NCBI RefSeq assembly: GCF_026151205.1
Contig: NC_087077.1
Coordinates: forward strand, 13,428,983 to 13,492,982
DNA length: 64,000 bases
Direction: 5' to 3'
Source: Bolinopsis microptera
Taxonomy: Eukaryota; Ctenophora; Tentaculata; Lobata; Bolinopsidae
Part shown: positions 46,592 through 58,855 of the stretch, piece after piece
Layout: every line of letters starts with the position of its first letter
How positions within the stretch are numbered: position 1 is the first letter of the stretch
Notes under the pieces: generated by a model
The model's input: the letters and a program-made list of their open reading frames with translations, nothing else
Databases searched by the model: none
What the model was told of the DNA's origin: nothing
Program-made: the position numbers and the translations under genes

Positions 46592-47403
46592 TTACTCAAC
46601 AGTGCGGTGGGTGCGGAATTGCACTATTAACCTAATACCGCACATAATTTTGCTCCATCGGCTGTTATTCGTTCTATCAGATTTGTATACTTGGTATCGT
46701 TGTGTATTATGCGATAAAAGCGACATGAATATGGTTAAGGTTAAACATTTATCATGACGTAAATCGGAGAGTATGATTACTTTTTTTCAAAATCAGGAAA
46801 AAACATATATATAATATGTAAAACAATTTTTATTCCTAAAAATATCCCCTGAAAGTTCATTATTATAATTATCATATTATGGCAAGTTGATAATGCAGTT
46901 ACTTTTAATTCTATCAATATTTGAAAAAAAGAGGGCGAATCTTTACAAATGAATAACTTGTCAAGCTGGATCGAAATCCCTCAATAGATTGAAATTGTGT
47001 CACTTAGTTACTTTAGAATTAGATTGTACCCACAACGTGTAGGAATGTGCACAATGTGTTGGAATCTAACGTTATAACGTTACTCTGAAGAATAATCTGC
47101 CTTAATTATGCTCACCACCATGGCTCAACGGACCCCCCATCCTGTCCATCTAATTGTAAGACCTTTTATGAGGGTAATCATACATTCATACATCTTCAAT
47201 AATTGTCAGGGAACTGAGTTGTCAGTGTAACTGTGCAGTGTGCAAGTCATTAACCTTGCGAGTACCTGAAGCAAATTTGGCGAATAATTCAGCTTAATTG
47301 CGGTGTTTTTTGTTTCAAAATTTGCCGCAAATTAAAAAGTTTTAGGCAAGTGCGGAGTCGCACTGTTTTTACACAATATTACCGCACCTACATGTTTCCT
47401 CTG
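46592..47403. mobile_element. 0.8-kb nonautonomous DNA element, copy 2, 9-bp target duplication
   Basis: Diverged relative of 13011-13856 in the same orientation, with shared GTGCGGAATTGCACTATTA and CAATATTACCGCACCTAC ends. AAGTTGCCC flanks both sides (46583-46591, 47404-47412). An 8-9 bp duplication suggests a hAT-like or related superfamily. Confidence 0.75.
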
Positions 47404-47412
47404 AAGTTGCCC

Positions 47413-48582
47413 CCTTGCTTTGACAGTAGTGACAGAGATATTATCCCCTCACTATATTCTCTACGTAATCTACTCCAAACATTATTAATTTTATTGCCGC
47501 ATAACCTTAACACATGCCATTAGTCCTCGTGGTATGTAGCAAAGTGGCACATTATCGTAAATGGTACGTTGAAAAGAGGTCGGACCCATTCATAACAATA
47601 TTCCTCTTTCATATTGCTTCATATTACAGCAATATCAGAATTCTGCCTCAAAATCACTCAAAATGTCTTTTAATAATGTACTGATACCAAATCTCACTAA
47701 TTATCCGCATATCTTTGTTGCATATGTCGGTACACAAATTTTCTTTAACCCTTCTAGAAACATTATATGATGAGGTACAGGTAAAATCACGTAGTAAATA
47801 AATTCCACTGAAGGAACAATTGAAAAAACATGCACAAATTCCTTCAGATTTCGTTGCATTCCATTCAATAATTAATTCAGTGATCTTTCTAATTGTTAAG
47901 GTATTAGCGATATGTTACAACAATGTTTTTCGCAATTTGCAAAGTTTCGCGACATCGATATCATCCGCTTAATTCTGGTTTTCAGGGCTCTGGCTATCAT
48001 TTTACGTTTAAAAATCTGATCGATTGATTTTTTTCAGGTAAATAAAAGTTCGCTTTTCGTCACTTCAACGTTATTAGATAATAAAACGCAAACTTATAAA
48101 CCATTATATTAAGTTTGCAACTATGCTTCTGAAATATTTTCTTATTTAGGTTCAATATCATTGAATCAATAACCGTGAACGATCACGTCTCTGTTAGTGG
48201 GACCAATCATTCAATGACCCTAACCCGTTCAGTGAACAACAAACCACGAAGCTGTTTCCATAAGTCTCCTCATGCTGAAGTATGAAACAGTATGGAAGTA
48301 GAGAATTGATAACCCACGTGACAAGTCTCATCAAATATTCAAATATTCAAATGTTTGCTGTTCATGTTCGCTGTCCGCCACACTCATGTGGAGCTGATCT
48401 TTAGAGACTGCCCAGCAAGAAATTGATTACTTGGGAGCTCGGTCTTAATCGCATAAGAATATTCAGCACCGAGAGAAGCTGGCGACATCCAGTAAAACAT
48501 TTATATAAAAGTAATGCTGATAGTTCTTAAGTATCTTAACTGATACTTGATAGTGATTGTTTGTTATCTTTTGAACTAGTTG
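47413..48582. other. Unassigned AT-rich DNA
   Basis: Nothing recognised; a short AATATTCAAATATTCAAATG repeat lies near 48335. Confidence 0.45.
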
Positions 48583-49304
48583 AACGTTTTGAGAAATCAC
48601 CCTCCTGTTCATTTACAATAAACAATTTGAGTTACAATCTTTTTATCTAACCATTTTATTAATTGAGATTCCGCAGCAGCAGTTGAGAGTATGTATTTAA
48701 GTCAACTCGTAATATCCATTATACTTATACTTGAAATTTATTGACGAAGACCCAGTCAATCTTAAACTCGTGGCATCGTATTCAGAACCTTTTAAAATTT
48801 AATCTACTGTCGGCTACTTTTAGTTCACAGAGTGGTTTTCAGTAACCCATATCCCTTCATATCTGCATCAGCAGAATGACATATATTTAAATGGTTGAAG
48901 ATTTGTAACCCAATCAATTAAGTCATCCTGTCAGTCGTTGAGACATAACGTAATAATCTTGATGGACAAGAATTTTAATATCATCAAATCTTTACTTTAC
49001 TCATTTTATTTAATACTTCATACTTGAACATGTTAGAATATCAAATATCGTTTAGGTTATTAAAATTGCTGAGTGACATTTAACAAGACTAGGACTACGT
49101 TATCAAGGTAAAGTAAGTCTCCGATTTAATGCTTTAATGTTATGTCGGAAAGATCAAAACCATGATGATAGATGGTTTCTGGATTTACCTGTCTCACGGC
49201 ATATATACTCTGGTACTCAGGCCCTATTGCTCTATTAGTAGATTAGTGAATACAGCAAAACGTTAGCATGCAGTTCTCTTTCATAGTTACTCGGGTATAT
49301 TCCT
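48583..49304. repeat. Segmental duplication, copy B (without the insertions)
   Basis: Compact version of 41151-46520, lacking the TTTTA array, the internal 175-bp duplication and the foldback element. At the position of the foldback insertion, copy B reads straight from TCAGTCGTTGAGAC into ATAACGTAATAATCTTGATG. About 85 extra flanking bases in copy A are also missing, so it is not a base-perfect empty site. Confidence 0.85.
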
Positions 49305-52285
49305 TGATTTTTCGCCGAAGATGTTAACATTTTTTGAATGTTGATAATTCATATGTATAGTAAGCAATTAAGTTTGGAAATGTGGTCAGCGCAGTGCTGG
49401 GGAATCCATCTTTCGTGAGAGTGCATGAGTGCCAATGTAGAGTCCTAATTACTACTACGGCCTTCTGCTATCTTTGTAGTTCAGCCACTTAGGTATGTTA
49501 ATGGCTGTGTGTCACGAAGGGTGAATTTTAATGAAATAGACAATGGACATAATTGCTTTGTGACATCTTGCTATCTTGTAGTTGTCTGTGCCAGAAGAAG
49601 TTGCAGAGTAAACAGTCTTAATTTCCGAGCTATTTCAAATTTTTAATATGTGTTTAAATTATAGTTTACAATAGAAAGAGACAATTTTACTGCCACTGGG
49701 TCGTCGCCAATTCTGAACATTTAGCCATCATTACTCTATGTTAGGTTTAGTTCAGCTGCAAAACCTGAAAAAACACGCTAGGTAAATTGTTAGCTTATTT
49801 TCTGCACTGGTGCGCTAGCTTATTATTCGCGCTGATGCACTAACTAATTTAAAAACTTGAATTATGGCAATGGTTCATGAATCTTGCGATTCTGGTCATG
49901 CTCGAGGTAAAATCTAATATCGCTTTTCTTCTTACTCAAACCCATATCCCCTGATTTCTTTTCCTACGTCAATGGTAAATTTGATCTTCTGACAATACCG
50001 CTCAAATTTGAATTCCAGCGAATTCTGCTCATTCTTTAGAATCGTTCATCCAAGTAATATTCTATCCATGGGTCATGATTTACCATTGTTAAGCTATCGG
50101 GAAACCGACTTTGGCATTCGCTCTCAATCTCTGACTGGCGACTGCTCTTTGTTCAATGCAGCCATGTGCATCAAACATATATGTTTTACGGAATAATTAA
50201 CAGTTCGTTAGAATTTTGCTTGTCTTGACCACTATTTCCAATTATAACATGGTCCCGAGTTATTATAGACTCCATCATCCATATTTGAAATTTAAACCAT
50301 CCAGAGCCAAGTTATATTTTGATCAGACTACATCGGATGACCAATCAGATTGCTGCATCACAATCATAACGCTCGATTCGTCCAAGACATCGCGTGATGA
50401 TGGCTCTATTTCTATAGAGCTATAGTAAGTGTTTATAGTTTTTAAATATAGTGTTATTCTGCCGCCACTTAGATTCGGCACAAGTTTCAAACTATCAATA
50501 ATGCTAATCAAAATAACCCTGTGGTTTTTCTTTTGCATTATGTCTCACAGAGTAAAATAACGATTTGGATCGTCATAGGACATAACCACATTTTTTACCA
50601 ATTGAGCTGATTATTCTACGACATCACACTTCGGCTGAGACATGAGACGGTTGTGGTAAAACCAAATTAGGGATTCCAAAATATCTTCTGAGTGAAAATC
50701 AATCAATGCTCGGCATTTGCGAAAAAATCAAATGGGAGTTTCACAAATTATTACAGAAAAACAAGATCATCTCTTTGGAATGTGTTTTATTTATTTAACT
50801 CATCTTGTAGTTCTTAACTCTAGAATCATCAGAGTTGTTGGCTCCAGGATACAAATATCCAACTTCATTCTTTGTCTCACTCAGAAACAGGTGTGGTAGA
50901 AATTAGGGAATTTGTCAAGCTGGACATCTGGCAATGCCGCGGCCATAACTCAAATATTCTAACTCCGTCATTACTCTTAAAATATTCGTACATCTTTGTA
51001 TGAGTTCAGCTATTTTCAACTTATATTCTATTTCTAATATTCCCATTTCCTAGGATTTAGAGCTGTTAGTAGCTTACAACTAATAGATTTTCTGAATAAT
51101 GCCTCCTTTCAATTGAAGATTTTAGAATTATTATATCATTGCACAACACAAAACCAAGATTTTATTTGTCACCGAGATTTCAACAGCAGTACTGAAATGC
51201 TGAAAGAACAAAGAATATCATATTTATACTGCATTATGAACTTAATTCCAATTAAAGGTAGATCATAGGTTGTGCAAATAAGTATCAACTATGTAACTTT
51301 CAGACATTGCCCCTAATTTACTAAACTGTGAGCCTCTTAAACAATTGTGATTATGTAATTATCAATGATTAGTTAAGACTTAAGGACCATTTCCTACGAT
51401 GACTATTATTATTATAAAGGAGTAAAGGGGGTTCTCCGAATTATACGTGACCTTCTCCCTACCAGTAGACCTGAAACGATACGCCAAGACGAATATTTTC
51501 TCGGTACCAAAACATTCTTTGTAATAAACCTTAATTAGTACCCGGTACCATTATGGTAATTATCCCAAAGACCGCAGTAGTCTACAGACTCTTGTATACT
51601 GGGAGGAATTTCTAATCAGGTCTCCACAGTTCCGCTCTTAAATGCATTTTGCCGCTCGCCTCTGCGTATGTACGTCGATACTCAATTAAATTGCGCAACC
51701 TGGGCTCTTACTTAATCTTTCAGGTAGTATTATATCAGCATTCTTACAAGCTGGGTGCTAGTAAAATAGCCCAGAACGTGCGTGCTTATTGCCGTAACGT
51801 AGCACATCTACTGGGACTCCGTCACTCCACAGCAGTGTCAGTTTCACTCACAATTATCCTCCTAATCAGCTATTTAGAGGCTGGGTTTCAGCTTTCTTTC
51901 TAGAGAATTATCTTTTCTTTCTGTACTCTTTTTGTGGCTGGTATTATAAAGGATCGATGACTTGGACACCTGCTCCCTTTAAATAGCTAAGATAGGGCTA
52001 AGATAGATAATGAATAAGCTCTCAGATATTCGACGAGGGATAAGGAATCCTTCTTGTGATTCCTCTCCGATAATGATCAGGGTGTTAAGTTTACCAGTAT
52101 CGGGATTTCTTTAGAGTATGATTTAGATAATTTTCCTTTGATTCTAGAATTCGTACCGGTGCGATAGTGATTGTGAGTGCGTTCTGAAGCTTCTCAAAGT
52201 CCTCAAGTTTGATCGACTAACTACTCGGCAGATTTCAAAGAAAATTCACTCTCAATAACTAACCAGGATAGAGCAGGTGCACTTT
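49305..52285. other. Three kilobases without a confirmed gene
   Basis: Short open frames occur (for example 51649-51903, 84 codons with one hydrophobic stretch) but none has supporting splice sites or known domains. Confidence 0.4.
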
Positions 52286-52333
52286 ATATTCATGAAGTTC
52301 AATGATAAAATCATCATTGAACTTCATGAATAT
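52286..52333. repeat. Perfect 21-bp hairpin, 6-nt loop
   Basis: ATATTCATGAAGTTCAATGA plus T (52286-52306) is exactly inverted at 52313-52333 around AAAATC. Confidence 0.85.
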
Positions 52334-55312
52334 TTGAATTGTCATTTCGTTTCGTGCCATTGCTGCGGTTCAAAACAGTCATTTCAAATTGTAGAGATAA
52401 TAGCTTTCATGGCTGGTCGGTCTTATATTCGTGCCGATTAATGAACTTTGTGGTTCCGTTCGGGCATCGCCTCATCTTAATAAATGAGATAAAAGTCAGC
52501 GGTGATACATTTATGGATGAATTCATAATAGGTCGAAGACTTTGGACTTGGTGTCTTTGGATGGCATCAGGCGATTTGGAATTAAGTTGTTAAATTCGTA
52601 TGTTGAATAGGGGTATTTGAAATGAGATTTTAAAATAATGGTTGTATAATGTATAATTGGCTTTCAAATTAATCAGCACATATTTCAAACCTGTATTCTA
52701 AAATTGATTTTGGACCTTTTTGGCCTCTAAATTTACACCTGATAACGACCTTATTTCGCACCACGGAAGGAATAGAACTAGAAAATAGCACTCAGTGGAC
52801 ACGATCATAATTATCTTTTAACAGAACTTTGCCATCATGTTTATATTGTATTGTATATGGCAATTTTTTAATACTTCGTTTTAAGTTTCTATGGCGAAAC
52901 TTCATCAATTCGAGTTTTAAATAACCGGTTGCTCCTAGACGCTATAATCCGAGTTCGCATGTCTGGAAACATCCTAAGCCCGAGAATCACGATGCTAATT
53001 AACTGTTAATTTGTGACTCTTATTCAAGATGAGGCATAATTATCAATTAATTACGAGGAATAAATGAGCGGCATACATAATTGCCTTTGTGTCTGCGCAC
53101 TGTGCAATATAACACTCATTAAAAATACATCTATTAAAACTATCTAGCGCATGGACCAGGGGGTAGTATATATTAATTATATTAAATCTTTACTGCAACA
53201 TTCTTGTGACAATGTATTTCTCGCTATCAAAAAATTTGAATTCTCTATTTAATTTAGTTATTGCATGCCTATCAATATTATAAACTAAAACAACTATAGT
53301 CTATATCCCGTAGACGTTATGGTTTAAGCAAAGGCCCTCTCCGCAACCCCCACCTCTTCCCTTCATTAACATGTGATGATCAAACGAGCGCAGACTAAAT
53401 TAAGTGTCGTAGCCATAGAGTATTATATTATAATGACTATTGACCTTGAGAGCTTAACTGGCCCCGTGCAGTTCCTATCCATTGACTCATTGAAAATTTC
53501 TCAAACGTACTTAGATTACCAGAACCTTATCCAATCACGTGTAGACCTATAATTTGCTCTAAATTTCTTGTCTTTTTTTGATAATTCGCTTTATCGGCAA
53601 ATTCTGGCTAAACATGTTGACTCGAATCCCGACCACCTCTAATCCCCATAAAAATTGATAATTTGAGTGTGGCGCGGCATCTTTAAGTTTTGTAAACCGT
53701 TATGACTTGAGACTTGGCGAGCCTAAATATTATTGTGAAGAGGTCGTGAATATTTCAGACAATACTTATTTCAGTGAATATCTGGAATATTAACTATAAT
53801 CTTGATCAAGCCGACCACCCAGCCAGACCCATTACCGAAGGCATTATATAAATCGACTCTTTGCTTACAATTGGGCGAATATAATTGGTCTGTTTGGTGT
53901 CTCTTTTTTCAAAGAGTTTGGCAAAACAGTTAGAATTGATTTTTGTTACCGTGTGCAGATGAACTTAATGACTTTTTGTTAGCGATGAAGAAATTTAGAC
54001 TGGATATAAAAGTACTGTTACTGCAGTTACTGTTTGCACTTGCAGGCTTTCATTCCAGAAAATAGATATATATATTTCTGGATTTTTAAAACGTATGTGT
54101 TTTGTGTCGTTTGAAAATGGTATCCTCTTCCATTTTTTTTCGCTTTATCAGATCCCCAATTCTTATCAAACAGAATTATCAACATTTTATTTCACTCTTT
54201 CTACCTTCTATTTTGTTTCATTACTCATCTCGTATTACCGTGGCTGGTGACTGGCCATTGCATTAATCTAAGGTTAGTCTCAGCCGAAGTAATTAGTTAA
54301 ATATTTAATTAGCAGGAATTCATCTTAAATCCTAAAGATGGCTGTAAATTGTCCTCATATGTTATAATTATATGGGGAATTCATTTCGTTGTAGGTTCCA
54401 TAACATACACAATCTTTCCCATGTTATATTGTCCTGCCTAATTCATTTTATTACAAAAGTATAAAGACATAATATGCGATTGCGCATGTCTAATTTTTGA
54501 TTCACGATGTCAATCCTTCGCAGCTCGGTGAGGCACAGTGGTGCATCTCGCCGATCTACCGAATGTGGTTGCGAGAAGCATTATTTGATGCGCGCGCGAC
54601 CCAGTAGTGCATCGCGCTACAAGTCTAATTTGGGTTCGTTTAAACTGATGCTGAACAGTGGCGCACAATTTGTATCGCAGCTGTTTATTTATTAAAAAAT
54701 CCTCTGTTAATTTTAGAATCCGGCAATTTTATAACAAATTAAGGAATAATTAGATTAGTTTTATCCGAAACCCAATCAGCAAGTGTCGGCCTGGACAAAA
54801 AAATGGCGTACGCAGCACTTTGTCAGATTATAGAATTATGTCGAAATTGGAATTGTCAAAAGCACGTCTGTTATAACCTGATTTATGGGTATTTACAAAT
54901 TAGCATGTTATTTTAGATTCATTTACCATTCAATGAATATAGCCATTCGACGGTTGTCTCCACTTATTCATTGCTCTTCGACTTGTTTTCTCATTGCTCT
55001 TTGACTCTTAACTTATCAAATTACAATAAAAGTATTGTAGTTTTAATCGAATGATGATATTGACAATGAACTGAAGGAACATAGTACTTAGACTGAAATT
55101 GAAAGAACGGATATGTCGCGTTAGTACCGCTAAGTACCGCGTTATAAACAAACGGCTACCATTTTCTGTTAGTGAGTATATACATTCCTATTAATGCTGA
55201 TGAACAATACTTTGTGGGTGAAACTGAATAGATCTCGAAACTGGAGAGGAGTGAACCATATTCCAATATTAACCAACCAAAACACTGACAAGATTGTCAC
55301 GTTATAACAAAT
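52334..55312. other. Three kilobases without a confirmed gene
   Basis: A GC-richer patch at 54507-54690 holds a 62-codon plus frame with Ser/Arg-rich sequence and a recurring GTGGTGCATC/GTAGTGCATC/GTGGCGCAC motif, unidentified. Otherwise AT-rich and featureless. Confidence 0.4.
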
Positions 55313-56913
55313 GGGCAATTCCACCGTGACGGACACCACGATTATGCCATTTTTTAAAGTTCAAACGAATGTTGTGCTCAGGATGTTGCTTCTTTATCAG
55401 TTTAAACTATTTATTAGTCCACATTTAACTTTTCTATAGGTTGTGTGAAAATTTCAGACCCCTACCATTATTACTTTCTGAGATAGCACCCCTGTGACGG
55501 ACGTGACTTAAATATGACACTTTTTTTGGGTGTCTACTCAGAAGGTACCCAAATCTATCTCAAAACGTTATCTATTATCTCTAATTTGGACATGCAGTGA
55601 TAGAAAAAGGTTTAGGGATTTCTGAGATACCATTTTTTTGGAGATTGCTCAGTTTTTAGTTGCGTGGCGCCATTTTCAAATTGTGACGGACGTGACTGTG
55701 ACGGACACACGTTTTTTTTCAATTTCTCCAAATCTTCTATTTGACACTTTTATCTTGTTCAGTGACCTTCATTCTATATTTATGCCAATTTTTAGGCCGC
55801 AAGTACTTCCACGAGGTCTGCAATAGCCAAAATCGTCCATTTTGGGCATACGCTAGGGTATCAATCTAGGGGCAGCAATTATTTCTCTACTTGAACAAAT
55901 TTATAACTCTGGTAAAACATTCATCTCTGTTCAACACATCACACTGTTGAGACCATCTCCCAAAAGTTTCATTACTTTAGTGTTTAAAATGTGGAAGATA
56001 TTGAATTTTTACTTCAAAAATATGCGAAAATAGGGTAAAGTCCATTTTTTGTGCCTTTTACCCCTAAAAAAGGTTAAGGCAAATAAAATGGCAAAACTCA
56101 GTAAATTTAATTATTGAATTGCATATGATGTTATTTGATAGTCTAGTCAACATAGTCAAACCTTATTTGACTTCAATTTGTCTTGGTTTTAGTCAAAATA
56201 ATGGAAATATGGATAAAAATGGCTAAAAGTGAGCCGTAAGCCCATATATGGGCATATACAAAATTATACATAACTCAGTCATTTTCTGTCCAATTTTCGA
56301 TTTGACAACAATGTTTTGTTAAGGACGGTCTCAGCTTTAACAAAAATGCATTTAAAGTCTGTTAAAATATTTTTTGGAACATTTTTTTTTAAATGTGACG
56401 GACGCGACAAGTTGGGACCCCCCTTCCAAAATTTTTTTCTTAAAAGATACAAGTCTGATAATTTCTACGGTACTCCCTTACCTTCAGAAGAGATAGGTTA
56501 CAGTGGTTTTTTGAATATAAATAGCACTATGTGGCTCTGAAAAAACTTTTTTGCTTAATTTTGTGACGGACGCGACACCATCTTTGTGGAAATTTTTTAG
56601 AAAAAGTATTTGAGCAACGGTTTTGAAACTTTGCATAGCTCTCATTCTTATGCCTATGCTTAAGTGTATGGAATTTCATAGAGAAATATTGCTGCATACC
56701 CAAACTATGGCCCTTTGAAAATTTGAATGATTTTTTAAATTTCCGAGTAGTGTTCCTTTGAATGAGAAAAATCAAAAGTTAATGCAATATGAAACAAAAA
56801 ACTTTTGTTGACCTGTAAGGTTAATAGTCTAATGAACATATTTTAACCAAAATTAGGTGCCTATCTTAACATTTTTCATTTTCACCAAGTGGAACCTTAC
56901 CGTGGAATTGCCC
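55313..56913. mobile_element. 1.6-kb repeat element with recurring GTGACGGAC motif
   Basis: Ends are GGGCAATTCCAC and GTGGAATTGCCC, inverted; AAAT occurs just outside both ends and may be a 4-bp target duplication. GTGACGGAC followed by GTGAC, GCGAC or ACAC occurs at 55326, 55494, 55683, 55697, 56395 and 56563, usually after a T-rich run. No convincing protein is encoded. The superfamily is unclear. Confidence 0.55.
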
Positions 56914-56949
56914 AAATATGGTTCACCTTTCCATCAATATTCACATCTA

Positions 56950-57358
56950 TAAATGTTGACAAATAGCCGCTATTTGTCAACATTTAAAAACCATTTTAAA
57001 ATAGTATACTGCTCAGCTATTTGAAATAGCCGAACAGGATTTATAATACTAAATGTAAGTAAGTTCCCTTCATGTAAGATATGTCAAGTTGTGTCATGTG
57101 AATCGTTACCATCTATACGATTCCGAGTTGACATGTATACCATTTATCAAAGGCTCGAACCGAATGATCGTCTTTGTTTAAACCGTTTATTGATTAAACT
57201 TATTCATTAAATTATCAGTAGTGAAAGAACTGCTTGTCCTGAATTCGAGAAATAAACACAAATAGTCACAATAGAACACAAAAGAACACCCCAACTGGAC
57301 AATATAATGCTGCTATTTCAACCGATAAACGTGTGGAAATAATCATTTCTACACGTTT
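56950..57358. repeat. Two near-perfect hairpins
   Basis: TAAATGTTGACAAATAG (56950-56966) pairs perfectly with 56970-56986 around CCG. AAACGTGTGGAAAT (57327-57340) pairs with 57345-57358 with one mismatch around AATC. Between them is unassigned AT-rich DNA. Confidence 0.75.
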
Positions 57359-57486
57359 AGCACCTACTAGCAACAGTTTGTAGTTTGGGTGTTCAACGTG
57401 ACCATTTGCAGAACAATTGGTCCTTATCCCCTTAAAGTGAAAACATCAGATACACGTTATGTGATGTTTAGTAACGTAATAACCAC

Positions 57487-57893
57487 TTTTGTATCCTTGT
57501 ATCCTTGTATCCTTGTATCCTTGTATCCTTGTATCCTTGTATCCTTGTATCCTTGTATCCTTGTATCCTTGTATCCTTGTATCCTTGTATCCTTGTATCC
57601 TTGTATCCTTGTATCCTTGTATCTTTGTATCATTGTATCATTGTATCCTTGTATCCTTGTATCCTTGTATCCTTGTATCCTTGTATCCTTGTATCCTTGT
57701 ATCCTTGTATCCTTGTATCCTTGTATCATTGTATCCTTGTATCCTTGTATCATTGTATCCTTGTATCCTTGTATCCTTGTATCCTTGTATCCTTGTATCC
57801 TTGTATCCTTGTATCCTTGTATCCTTGTATCCTTATATCCTTGTATCCTTGTATCTTTGTATCCTTGTATCCTTTTATCCTTTTATCCTTATA
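57487..57893. repeat. (TTGTATCC)n microsatellite, about 50 units
   Basis: Octanucleotide array of about 405 bp with rare CATT, CTTT and TATA variants. It is open in several frames on both strands because the unit is 8 bp; those frames are artefacts. Confidence 0.97.
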
Positions 57894-58855
57894 ATTTGAA
57901 TCTTATAGCGATGATGAAATCACCAGTTTATATTAAACAATTTCAATTTTAATCAGGTGGGGGGAGGTCACTCCTGTTACTATTAACTAATCTCCCATTA
58001 TCAATTATTATAGAGATTCTCTAATAGATATTAGATACACAAAAGCAATCGATTTCAGCGATTAGCCCGTAGCGATTTGAATTTTGGCTTTCGATGATTA
58101 AATCTAGCGCAAGGGTATCTCTTTATAAATCGTTCGTTTTATACAAATCGGAGATGTTTCGTATACCTACCCGATTTTCTGTTTATTATAATCCAATTTT
58201 CTCCGAGATACAGGTAATTTCATTTCCAATGTCAGTGTTTCACGGAATTTTACATTTTTCTTCTCCTTATCACCCTAAAGTTTGATGAGATTATCTCATT
58301 CACTCTAATTGTCTTCCATTTCTTGGAGTGCTGTTTTGTTTTGTTTCGTTCCGATGCTGCAATAACTAATTACCCATGTTATTCTTTCCCTCTACAAGTA
58401 CAAACACATTTTACCATTAATAATGCAAACTCGTTTATCCCTCTTTGCCAAATTTATTTATTCAATTTTCAATTAATTACGACCCCTTTTTAGTATTGAC
58501 TAAAAATGTTTCTTTTCTGACAGAATTCAATCAATATCCGCGCTGTTAACCCTGAAGCAACATTTTAAAGCCCCTACTAAAGATATCACCGTTATTCAAG
58601 TGATATGTCCACATGATAGTATATTTTAAATAGTTATTAAGTTATTAGTATTTCCTGAAAGTCATTAACGCAAATACTGTGCGACTATCAACTGACTGCT
58701 CACCGGCAATTCAAGCCAAGCAAGCAAATAGTCAACTTTATAATCTCAACCCTTCGTTTTCAAACAATATAACTGGAAGTAGTACTACTACTAGTAGTTT
58801 AAAAGTTTAACACAGCTTCTCCAGTTTGCACAAGTTTTTATCACCTAGACCTCTC
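57894..58855. other. Unassigned AT-rich DNA
   Basis: Nothing recognised on either strand. Confidence 0.45.

Noticed and set aside
53600-53635. GACTCGAATCCCGACC considered as a tRNA B-box
   Set aside because: No plausible tRNA fold on either side.
57389-57952. Four overlapping long frames (up to 187 codons) of Ser-Leu-Tyr-Pro-Cys-Ile repeats
   Set aside because: Produced by the TTGTATCC array; all frames open because of the 8-bp unit.
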